Shown: in pieces, positions 1-10,318 of the stretch
Layout of the letters: every line of letters begins with the position of its first letter
Numbering within the stretch: position 1 is the stretch's first letter
Source of the DNA: Plazaster borealis
Lineage: Eukaryota; Echinodermata; Asteroidea; Forcipulatida; Labidiasteridae
DNA length: 64,000 nucleotides
Assembly (NCBI GenBank): GCA_021014325.1
Contig: CM037464.1
Span: 8,711,127 to 8,775,126 of the forward strand
Direction: 5' to 3'
Notes under the pieces: generated by a model
The model's input: only the letters and a program-made list of their open reading frames with translations
Database searches by the model: none
Told to the model about the DNA's origin: nothing
Program-made: the position numbers and the translations under genes

Positions 1-2457
1 GTCAAAATCTTTCACCCCCTAATAGTACTGATCGGAAAAAACAATAGCACCTATCAGGTACAAATATGTGCTCTACAGACTACTTTATTTGCTGAGTCTC
101 AAGCTTTATTTTTCTGCTTTATCTTTCCATCCATACTCAAATTTGTCCTAAAACCTGCTTTATGAGATCATTATGCAATAAACATTTAAGTCTGAGTAGT
201 AAATCAAATTATTTAATACAGAAAGTGAAAATTATCTTGTTAAGCAATACAAATTTATCATAATAAAGTATAGACCATATAATGTTTGAATTTGCATATT
301 GTCAACAAAAGAGCCACATTGCATAGCCCAGAATTTCTGCAGGCACAATTCTTACACTGCTCGAAAGCATTTACTGTATTAATACAAGTTTTTATCAACT
401 TTTTATTACAACAGGAAATCTTAAAACTTGTTCAGCTGATTTTGTTTTCATTTTCAATTCTTCTTTACATGATGCAAGATGTAAACATTCTTATTGACCA
501 GTTTTTAGTATCTTGCCTGCCAGGATTTACACTGGAATGCACAAGAGGCAATCTTTTCATAAACAAGGTGACACTGTCTATTTTATCAATATTTTCTCAG
601 GGATTTTCAGGGGGGGGTATGAATGTTCCCAAACTACGATTGATTATGTAATAATAAAACCATAAAATGAAAAGTTTCGTTGAGAGTTAAAACCTTCACA
701 AAACACTGTCTGAAAAAGTATACCCAGGCCTGCAAGAATGGGGGTTGGTGTGATCGGGATGCTGGAATATACTAAGCACCTCCTACATGTACTTTTAGTT
801 TACTCAAAAATTCACCCTGACATGAATGGAAAACTTAGAAAAGTCAAAAATGTATTTAAACGTGTGGCATGTCAAATTTTAGAAATTTATTTTAAAATCC
901 GCCCATCAAGTCTGTCGGAGCTCATGTTCAGCACCAAGCTGTGCCCGGATGGCCAGCATTATTATACCTTGTGATATGCCTGTTTTTGGTATGTGCCTGG
1001 TCAGCTTGGCCCTGGTTGTGTGGACGTATTCTGGATTAATCCGATGCAGGATTTAAACGGGGGCGACAGGGATTTTCAGTGTACATGTATATAGTTCGAC
1101 TGTTCAAAGGACAACAGTTTTTTATGGTGTAAAAACCTTGCGCTGCCAGGGTCCCAGCAATGACGGCGCGGCGTTCAGCACTTGGGCATACGGGCTAAAC
1201 AAGGTTAGTCTAACTGCCCATAGAGCTATCCACACCTCTTCAAAGTGTAATACTGTATATAAGTCCCTTGAATGGCTTTTTCCAAAACTCAGCTTGAGCT
1301 CTGGCTCCATCTCGGGGCTTCGTTGAAAACACCGTCCAGTGTACACTGTTCCCAAATTGATGACGGAGCTTAAGCCAGAGCCAGAGCCGAGGTTTGGAAA
1401 GATATCATTTTTTAGGACTTTCCAAACGAAGCAAGATCGGTCATGGCAGACATGGTTGGTTTTGTGTTTTGTTTTTTTTTCCTGAGTGTGGGTTGGACGA
1501 GTTTTGTGTTTATTATAAAAATTCAAATGAAAGTGATCTATGTGTGAGTTGAACAAAATTAATAATGAATGCATTTTCCATTTCACCTGGCTAAGCCTCG
1601 TGAAAATAAAATAAATAGTGCACTATTTATTTTATTAATAAAAAATGAAATATATCCGCCCCAAAAAGGGACATTTATGTGTTAGTGGTTTTAGCTTCTA
1701 GCCTTAAGTGTGAACAATTTTTCTTTTTGTAAAAATCTGCCCCAAAACGTAAGTTAAAAAACCAACACGACAAATTATTGCTTTTAAAATATGGCCTGAA
1801 ACCTTGCAATAAAAGATGTCAGAAGGTACTGCTATATTAGCAAGGAAAATGCACTTCAATGCTTGGTATGCCAGATTTTGAAAAAGCACATAAACAGCAC
1901 TGGTTCTCTGGAAAAAATATATATCAATATAAACAGTTATTTACTGTTTTACGTAATTGCGGACAAATTTGGAGAAATGTCTATACATTGGTTGTACATA
2001 TGGTGTGTGTATTGAAAATGAGATAAAAGAAGTGAATTTATTCTAATTCAAGACGACAATGGGATTTGGGTAATTAGTTTCCTTGCTAATGTCTTGTTAT
2101 TCTTATTATTAAGTCTTACAAATATTATTCATTAAACTCTGTAAAAATCTAGCTGCTGCTGTTCTCAGGATCTATTGGTTTTAAAGCTTTGATCCTCTTA
2201 AGACCTACATGTGTAACCTTTAAGGTGATCATATTTTGGTGAAAAGAACATGAAACGGTTCATGATTGGCAGGGATTTTGTGCACATTGAAAAAAACGCT
2301 AATTACGAATGCGTCAATCGAAATAAGCACTGACGAATCACAGGCTGTTTTCACGACTTTGGAGGTATTTTGGAAGGAAATCTATTCTCTAGATGATTGG
2401 TAGGCCTGCTGGTTTGACTTTTGTAGTTTGTGACCTTACTGGTTAATTTCTCCCCAA
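1..2457. other. No recognisable gene; diverged repeats
   Basis: No ORF here has conserved motifs. Bases about 290-600 are a diverged copy of a sequence also found at 27270-27600; they share AAAAGAGCCACA, TGCAGGCACAATT and TATCTTGCCTGCCAG in the same order. Around 1270-1400 there is an imperfect inverted GAGCTCTGGCTC / GAGCCAGAGCC arrangement. The rest is AT-rich and unassigned. Confidence 0.5.
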
Positions 2458-3101
2458 TAGACTGTGCAAGTCTCGCACATATTTGAACTTCCGGGACCAT
2501 TGTGGTCCCAACCATATGGAGATTTACAAGGGCAAGATTTTGTTTTGTCAATTATTTTAGTTTAACGTAGTTTATGACCATAAAAAAAATATATGTTGTT
2601 GGGAATGTAATACTTTAAGTGATACAAAATATGAAAGTAAAATGAATTCAACAATATAACGAAGAAAACCTCCGATCACAAAACGAAAACGCTTGTTTTG
2701 GATGCGCGACGATAGTCGCCAGATGCTGTAATTGCAACACAAAGCCTTTTCATTGCGGTCTATAGTTGTTGAGGCGTCAGCTTCCTCTTTAAACTGCATC
2801 ACGCGTCAATTTTACGCCCATGTGACCTTTGCGAATCCGCTTAAGGGGTTTCTAAAAAGTTAAGATCAAAATAAGCATCCTTGTCCCAGAGTTTTAATTT
2901 TGTTTCAATAATAATAAACACAATAGTTGTGTATTTATTATAAAAACTAAAACTGATTTTATAAACTTGTAATGAGTATTTTTGTTGTTCAGATTTTGTC
3001 ATTAGATATAATTTAAAACAAAGATTTGATTTTAGAAAAGAAAAAAGTTCTTCGTTTGACGTGTTTTCTCGTTCCGATTTGCGCGAGACTTGCACAGTCT
3101 A
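2458..3101. mobile_element. TIR element, family A (TAGACTGTGCAAGTCTCGC ends), full-length copy
   Basis: The left end TAGACTGTGCAAGTCTCGC is matched by its reverse complement at 3081-3101, giving a 644-bp element with TA at the borders. No transposase reading frame is visible, so it is a non-autonomous MITE. Other copies are at 30802-34846 (interrupted), 49099-49233 (short), about 50080-50722 (one end eroded) and 61759-62308. Shared internal blocks include GGACCATTGTGGTCC and the segment TTTTCATTGCGGTC. Confidence 0.85.
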
Positions 3102-3375
3102 TACATGTAGTTCACAATCCTGTGATTTGATTTTGAACATTGGTTACCTTACACACGAACATGAACGTGTTGAAGCATAATGTGTAAAACTAAAAGCCCT
3201 ATAAGTGCCCAATTACGAATCTGCGTACAGGAGCGTGTTTGTATATATGTTAAACAAAATACTACGTCTTTTGTTGTTATTTGTGGCTATATACATGTAT
3301 AGCAAAAACTAAAATCAAATAGAGAAACACTTTTTGTATCTCTTAATTTTTCTTTGTCTTCCCCTTTCGATTACC

Positions 3376-3395
3376 GGTGACATTTATTTCATGCA
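3376..3395 (-). terminator. Possible polyadenylation signal of the lectin gene
   Basis: The minus strand carries AATAAA about 75 bp downstream of the lectin stop codon, a suitable place for 3' end formation. No transcript evidence is available. Confidence 0.35.
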
Positions 3396-3462
3396 TGCAG
3401 GAGTATGTATTTAATGTTAACTAGTAAGCAAGTGAAATTCAATGTCAAAATTGTCTTATTGT

Positions 3463-6107
3463 CTAAGTGGTTCTTATTTTCATCTCTGAGGTTTTGAGTG
3501 AGTAAAGTTTCCCTTGCCAGCTGTGCCAAAAAACTCCCCGGGAAAAAGCAGGCGTGTTCCCACGGAGATACGCCGCGTTAAGATTAGAAACGCAGCAGTT
3601 TCTGTACCACCAGGCACCGTGGTATGACTGGGCACAGTTATGGTTGTTTTTATCATTGTCCCGGTCTTTGGTAGTGAACTGTTGGTCATTGTGCCAGCCC
3701 ATCGAGTCACCTGCAGCAAGAAAAGATGCTTTTATTTTACAGAACACGCAAGAAGATGAAGCAAGGGCTTAATTTTCTGATAAATGAGGTAATTCTAGTT
3801 TCGAAGTCAATTCTACTTTTTGTATAATTTTCAACATTTGTGGATTTAATGAATTTCTTTGCAATATATGAATCATGTGATTATAAAACATTGATGTTAA
3901 GCCAAATAAATTGACATAAAACATGTGTTTTCTCGAAAACTCTGTATTAATCACTGTTCAAAGTGTACCAGTGATGACAAAGGGTCCATCGTCAACACTT
4001 TGAATTCATTTTCTTTATGGAACCAACACCGTGTAAATTTTATTATAAAACCAAAGACCCTCAAGCAGGCAATTTTTTAAGTACATGTATACATGTATGC
4101 AAAGTATAAGTTCCTCTTCTCAGTAGATTTGCAGGAATGATACTGATTTATTACCTGCTGTTCCTGAGTAACTTCCCAAAGTCAGCCTGTAGTTGTCACT
4201 CACATCGGCGATGCTGAACGAGTCATAGACGGCATACCTGGATTCGCTTTCAAAGTCTGAAAGATCTACACGGAGTTCGTAATCGCCCTCCCTGAGTGGT
4301 CAGACGGTGCAGGTTGTCGTTACCGAGCCAAAACTCTCCCTCTAGATTCCCAAAGCCCCGGCTGTAGTTGGCAAAGTCCAAATAAAACTCTACACTGCCG
4401 TCCTGGCGCCGCTGGAATACCTATCAAAAGAACATGTGGCTTTTAATTTCCCTGTCTTCAATTTCATCAAACTTCTTTACAAGTAACTCCTAGACGTGAG
4501 TACTCCAATTCATTCACTAGCAATTTATCTTACCGTCCATCCACCATCGTCTGTCTCCATATCACAATACACCTGGAAGACCTCACCGGAGTCTAGAGGT
4601 TGAACCGTGTACACACCACTGATCGATACACCCCTCGCAAGAATCTCGGAACAATCTGGAAGGGAAACTGTACAAGTATGTAGAAAACAAAACAACTTTT
4701 TGTATTCCCGTATCTTACTTAATTAATTTGTATGATTTACATTCCAACATCAGAACTACACGTTTCATTGTCCTAGTACACTTATCTAATAAACTGCGGG
4801 ATATGAACCTGCGACCTCGGGATTGATGTTAACCAATATTTTCTATCCCAAGCTACCAGACATACATGTAGAGTACCTCTCCACTCCGAGCTACAAGTAC
4901 CAGTATCTAAAACATGTAACTGCAGGATATGAACCTCCGAACTCTGGATTTATGTTAATAAGTGATCTCCACCCCAAGCTACATGTACCAAACACATTCA
5001 CATTTGATAAAGCCACAATACCCTTACCTGCTTCCGTCGTTGCGGTTCTCTCCGTTGCATCAGCTGTACCAGTCTGGGACATGGGGGAGGTATCTTTAAA
5101 TCAAATCAGGAAAGAGGACTTCATGTCAATGGATTGAGGAAATTAAAGAAACATTATTTTAAAAACACATTTCTGGCCGAGTTCTTTAAACTTTAATAAT
5201 GTTGGAAAAGTATCCAGATGTCCTTTCGAGGAGGAAAATTTGATTATGGAACATGGCTTCTTATATAATAAAAAGAAAAAACTTCCCTCATGGTTTAATG
5301 TTACCATGAAAATAATCATCAGTAATTTTGCAAAGGAAAACAACCCCAAGTCTTCAATTTAGAGGTGAATGGTGACCTGGTTGTAGCTGATGTGGTGTGT
5401 TTGTAAATGGCAAGTTAAACGAACGTTGTGACGATGACTGTAAACAAATTAAACTTACCATAAATGCGTTCCACTAAAAGATAAACTGAGGATTGCAGCT
5501 CTTCCAACTGTCGTCTTATACCCCGTACCTCGGAGGTAACCAATTCTTGATTACCAGAGACTGTTACTTGCAACTCTTCAACTTGTCTTAGTTCCGAAGT
5601 TACCATTTCTTGGTTGGTTGTTACTGCAACCTGTAACTCGTCCATCTTACGTCTTGTATCTTTCAGCTCAGAGGAAACCGTTTCTTGATTACCAGAGACT
5701 GCAACCTGCAACTTATCCATCTTACGTCCTGTACCTTGTAGCTCAGAAGAAACCGTTTCTTGATTACCAGAGACTACAACCTGCAACTCATCCATCTTAC
5801 GTCTTGTACCTTCTAGCCCAGAGGAAACTGTTTCTTGATTATCAGAGACTACAATTCGCAGTTCCTCCAGCTGTCGTCTTGTAACCAGTTGTTCCATTGA
5901 AACAATATCTTGAATCGTCGAAGAATTGCAGCCGATCCCGGAGTTTATGGGAGGAGAGCGTGCACATATGGGTGGGTTGATGGTGACCTGTGGCCGGCAC
6001 ACGCACATTGCAGGATCGCTGCTCTCACTGTGAGTAGGTGAGCCAATGCTGTTCAAAGTCTCGGACCTTACAATCATGACAAGTACGAGAAAGACAAACG
6101 GCCCCAT
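3463..6107 (-). CDS. Fibrinogen-related lectin (FIBCD1/ficolin-like), five exons, frameshift in exon 4
   Basis: Coding exons in transcript order are 6107-5459, 5093-5028, 4655-4534, 4420-4155 and 3710-3463, with GT-AG borders and matching phases. The start at 6107 has a strong context (GCCATGG) and opens a hydrophobic stretch ([16 protein letters not shown]), either a signal peptide or a type II anchor. A Cys/Pro-rich segment follows, then about five 25-residue coiled-coil repeats ([17 protein letters not shown]). The 66-bp second exon is a phase 1-1 Thr-rich linker and could be skipped without changing frame. Exons 3-5 encode the fibrinogen C domain: [35 protein letters not shown], the calcium-loop [13 protein letters not shown] and SNLN. 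Known members bind acetylated or microbial glycans, so innate recognition is inferred. One extra base near 4287-4294 breaks the frame; without it the product is about 449 residues. An in-frame ATG at 6341 would add a less convincing N-terminus. Confidence 0.85.
4287..4294 (-). other. One-base frameshift in the fibrinogen-domain exon
   Basis: On the minus strand the exon reads HRLTTQGG and then loses frame inside the run GGGAGGGC. Dropping one G restores [20 protein letters not shown], the expected continuation of a fibrinogen domain. Both sides of the break are well conserved and the flanking splice phases only agree if the base is removed. This points to an assembly or sequencing error or a recent null allele rather than an old pseudogene. 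Confidence 0.8.
4793..4995. repeat. Tandem pair of tRNA-related fragments in a lectin-gene intron
   Basis: Two diverged copies of a roughly 110-bp segment lie head to tail in the intron before the CSEIL exon. Both contain the reverse complement of a tRNA B-box-like stretch (GGATATGAACCTSCGA) followed by a shared CCCAAGCTAC segment. They look like a duplicated end of a tRNA-derived SINE. Confidence 0.5.
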
Positions 6108-6341
6108 GGCGATCCAAATTTGCAAGATTTCTAGTGTCGCTGTTTCATGTAGGATTGAAAACACAATAGAAATAAACAGACTTTCACATGTATATATAGC
6201 TTCCCAAGCTGGTATTTTTAAATACTTCCTGTTTGTACAAATAAACTGTCCAAGATACTGAGGGTTATTCCCAAACAATGTACATGTGTATGAGTAAGGA
6301 AACTGGAAGATATCTTTAGAGATACTTGGCATAATATGCAT

Positions 6342-9300
6342 CTACATGTGTATCACTTTGGATTCAAGCGGGACTATTGGTATATGCCAATAAATGATAT
6401 TTCGTTTGGAATGATCTCAGACAACCGACTATGCAGGACGGTAACAACAATTAAGGATAACACGAACAGGTTTGAAAACTAAACTTGGAGGAGGTTCATG
6501 TGCTGTAGACTGAACAGCTGAACCGAGCTTGTCCCCAAGACTGCAGATTTGTAGGTGTTCGGGCAATGCCCTGTTGTTTTTATTTAATTCAGTCCAACCT
6601 TTTTAATTTTGATCGAACACTCCATACAACCAACATGCGAAATGTTTATCATGTTTTAGAGAAAACAGTTAAACTGGCCAACAATTTAGTAAAGAATTTT
6701 GTGTTCATTCACGTTTTTGTTTCGATTGCTGAAATCAAAATAAAAAACAGTGGGTTTTTGGGAGGGTGACCAAAAACCCACCGTTTTTTATAATGATTCT
6801 TTATTTGTATGCACCTTTGTTAGTAAATTTAACAGTAAATTTTAAGGAACATATTTCTCGATAGGATTGGTTCTGGAATTAACTTATTTATTATTCACTG
6901 ACCTTTCAATTGAAACTGGTATTTTTTTTGTTTTAAATATGAATCATCACTAATTTTGTGTGAAATCAGCATTTATAGTTGATGTCGTTGCCAATTATAG
7001 TTTTGTCTTGGCCAGCTATAGCCTGGATGACCATCAAGTTGTGCCGTAACTGCAGCTCAATAGCCAAGAACGTGTGATAAATGGTGCATGCTCGCCAAAT
7101 ACATGAGTGGTCGTATAAGAAGAAGTGCAATGTCTCCATAATTGGAAATACTTTACATTCTTGTTTTAAAGTGCACAATTTCACTTCATTTTAAGTGGAT
7201 TTATAAGTCTAAACATCAGTCCTGCTTTACAGTGATGTGTTGTCTGTGGGATGGGGTAAGGGGGGTTGAATTCATTTTAACGAGGTAAGGATTGTTTTTC
7301 TAGAATGTTTGAATCAATTGGGCTGCCTCAAAAGCCTTCAGCTACAGTCTGTGGCAAGATGATAATTATGAATAGTGGGGTAGGTTACTCCACTGTCGAT
7401 GAACAATCATTATGAAGTTGTCTTGATAAGACAGTCCCCAAGAACATATTGAGTAACCATTCAAGAATTATATTGTGTAACATCCTGGTGGGCGTATACA
7501 TGTAGAGCCATCACAACCTCTTAGGTAATAAGCTATTCTTGTTGGACTCGCGTCCGAGTTGAACTAAGTATTGTATATAATTTTAGCACTGTCTGTTTGT
7601 GCAGACGTGCACTTCCTTGTTGTTTGTTATTGTAAATTTTTACATTTTAGAACTTATAAACCCGGATCTGGCACAACCCCAAACCAATTCTCGTCTGACA
7701 GTACCAGAGTCACTCACTCACCCCAGCTCTTACATACATCTTATTGTGTATAAATAATTATACATTGAGGCACAAAGAAGCGGAAGCTAAAACAAGCAAT
7801 CAGTGAAAACAAACAGAAAACAAAATACATGGTCAATGTACTGTAGCTAAGGAGGATCACCAATGGTTACTGCAACAGAAAAGAAACACATGTGATGAAA
7901 CATGGCTGCTGCAAGCTGCTTACCAACCAAAATGACCTGATGTAAACATTACACGCACGTAAGTGGCCTGACGTTTCTATCCCACCAGAGTCGCCTGAAA
8001 CAAGGAAGGATGCTTTACTTTCACCCGACGCGCAGAAACAAAACAAAACTTTTTCTTCTATTTATGAAGCTAATTCTAGTTTTGAAGTTCCGGTACTACT
8101 TTTAAACTTTTTAAACTTTAATAACAGAGCAACAACTTTGAAACATTTATGGATTCAATGCATGGTTTTCAGCTTTTCTGATCTTCTTGATTTTGTGGTT
8201 TTGCCAAAAGAAAAAAAACCATCATTATTGTATTGTTACAGACCTAATGAAACTCTTTACGGATACCTCCTCTTTCTTCAGCATACATGACACTTACAGT
8301 TGACATTGTTTTGTATGTCTACAGTTGATAAATAAATTGATTGATTGTAGCTCTACGCTACTACTCTTTGCACAAGCATTGCAAAACAGTCACCACGGCA
8401 TTCATTCAGCTTTTTATTAATGTTTAGTGCTAGTTGAGATAATCGTAACCCTTCCATCCTCCGACGGTCGCAAATGGAGGGGTACAACTATTGCAACTAG
8501 TTTATTGCATGATGTTAAAATATTCACATTGATAGTTAAAGGAACATTACAGAATTGGTTTTTGCTAACAAAACAGTTAAGCACTTTATATAATCCACCA
8601 TATACATAAACTGACAAACCTGTAGAAGTTTGAGATCGATCGGCCATCTGGGTCACGAGAAAATAGTGAAAAACCGATTACACATTTGCATGTGTTATAC
8701 AATGCATGAATAAAACGCTCATGAGCGATAAACTCCAATCGGAAAATTAGTTTTATTAATTTCTCATCAAATATGGCATTTCAGACAAATATTTCTAGGG
8801 AATTTTTCTACTATCATCATCATTAGACCATGTAAGTTTTATGTAAATCTGTGATCTTAAAGAAAAATTTAATTACCAGTTCTGTAACGTTTCTTTAAAT
8901 TTAGAAATTAGCATAGGACATTAAGTTATAATAAAATAACTCAAGACATGTATTCTTACAATCAAAAGCAAACAGACATCACAAAATTTGAATAAATATA
9001 GTAGAAACACTACATTTGTGAATTTACCAGGTGTTGATTGGTAGTGGGAGTCTAAATAAGGGAATAAAAGAGTGGCGAGTCACTACTCATTTATTCCCAT
9101 TCATAAAGGCCTTTTTGTTAAAATGTGAAAGAATAAGGAAAATCGGTGGTAAAAAGACAATCTCTGACATTCCGTTTGTTAAGCGAATTTTCAAAGTTTG
9201 TACATTTTCAAAAACTTTTGTAAAATTCTGTTTTGTGCGCATTGGGTTGTGTGTACACTGTACTCGCGTGTACAAAAAGATTAGGCTATGCGCGGGAACT

Positions 9301-9978
9301 AATAGCCATATATTGCGTTCCGCATAAGTAAATTGGTGGAGCTTGAGCGTCCAGTACGCAAAGCCCAGCCGGTTATAAACAGCTCCAGCTGGTCTTTATC
9401 AGCCGTTTATACACCCCCACGTGACGTGCTCTCCACCAATAGGAATATCGAAACTGTCTGGGGTATTTATGAATACCCATTAAAGGCAAAAACACAATGT
9501 TTGGAAGTAGGGTAAGGATGATAAACCCAGTCCCTTCGATTGAATGGAACATGCCCATTGCAACTGTTTATTAATGCTTTGTACTCCTTGACTAATAGTG
9601 GACAGTTCTGGTTGTGATTCGTTCAAAAACTGCATAAACTCTTCAAATGAGATTATAAACATACAGGTGCTAGTGGCTAGATACACATGAGTAGTTCATT
9701 GACGGTACAATAATCAAGGTACCTTAAATAGCATGGCATTCATTCATGTACTTTTCTTTAATTAGACAAATCACTGCACCACCTAGAATAGCCAAACCAT
9801 GTAGGAATTAAATACATGGACCAACTGAATGCAACTATAGTCACAGCTACTGTAAGAAGGTTGTGGTGACACCGTGTGATAAAAGATCTTTTTTGAGTAG
9901 AGGTTGCTCTGAGAAGAGCTGGTTCATATACTCATCATAGTCACAGCTCTTAACAATTGTTCATAACAACAAGTTTTA
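6342..9978. other. Intergenic region between the lectin gene and CCDC25; repeats only
   Basis: No convincing exon was found, including the missing first exon of CCDC25. Bases 7880-8170 resemble a segment at 58790-58920 (CATGGCTGCTGCAAGCTG, GCCTGACGTTT, AGAGTC) and, further on, the lectin intron at 3711-3860 (GATGCTTT, TAATTCTAGTTT, CATTTRTGGATT). This marks a dispersed repeat family. A small inverted pair (TTGGTGGAGC...GCTCTCCACCAA) lies at about 9331-9444. Confidence 0.45.
6739..6792. repeat. Short near-perfect hairpin
   Basis: AAAAAACAGTGGGTTTTTGG is followed after an 8-base loop by CCAAAAACCCACCGTTTTTT. The 20-bp arms pair with one mismatch. It lies 630 bp upstream of the lectin start and is probably a tiny MITE; no terminator role is implied in this genome. 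Confidence 0.6.
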
Positions 9979-10240
9979 GGTTAAACAAAGAAAAATGGAC
10001 TAGAGCGAGATTTGAATCTGCAACTGAGCCATGTAGCCCTAATTTTGGCAGTCTCCCTATTTTGTCAATATCTATGCTCAGGGGTGCCAGTCAGAAGCCA
10101 TAAAAACCTGTAACTGCCAGGGATCCCACCCAAGTTTACGATACAACCTGGGAAGCGGCAGCAGAGGGATCTTCTCCTGCCGCATAATCCGGAGGTTGCA
10201 GGTTCCAATCCTGCTCTTGTCAAATTTTCTTTGTTCAAGC
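9979..10240. mobile_element. Element with inverted tRNA-like ends, family R, copy 1
   Basis: The left end (GGTTAAACAAAGAAAA) and the right end (TTTTCTTTGTTCAAGC) are inverted. Each is followed inwards by a B-box-like GATTTGAATC / GGTTCCAATCC stretch. The centre carries CTCCCTATTTTGTCAAT and GGTGCCAGTCAGAAGCCAT, also found in the copies at 14951-15166 and 47397-47690 (the last in the other orientation). It ends 79 bp before the first CCDC25 exon seen. Confidence 0.7.
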
Positions 10241-10318
10241 AAAAATTCATTAAAATTTACCCAGTCAGTTTATTACTTTGTAACAATAATAAGTTTACAT
10301 GTTTCTTTTACTTTTCAG

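Noticed and set aside
8162..8230. CCDC25 exon 1 candidate (MVFSFSDLL)
   Set aside because: It lacks the strongly conserved MVFYFT start and has no phase-1 donor at the needed distance.
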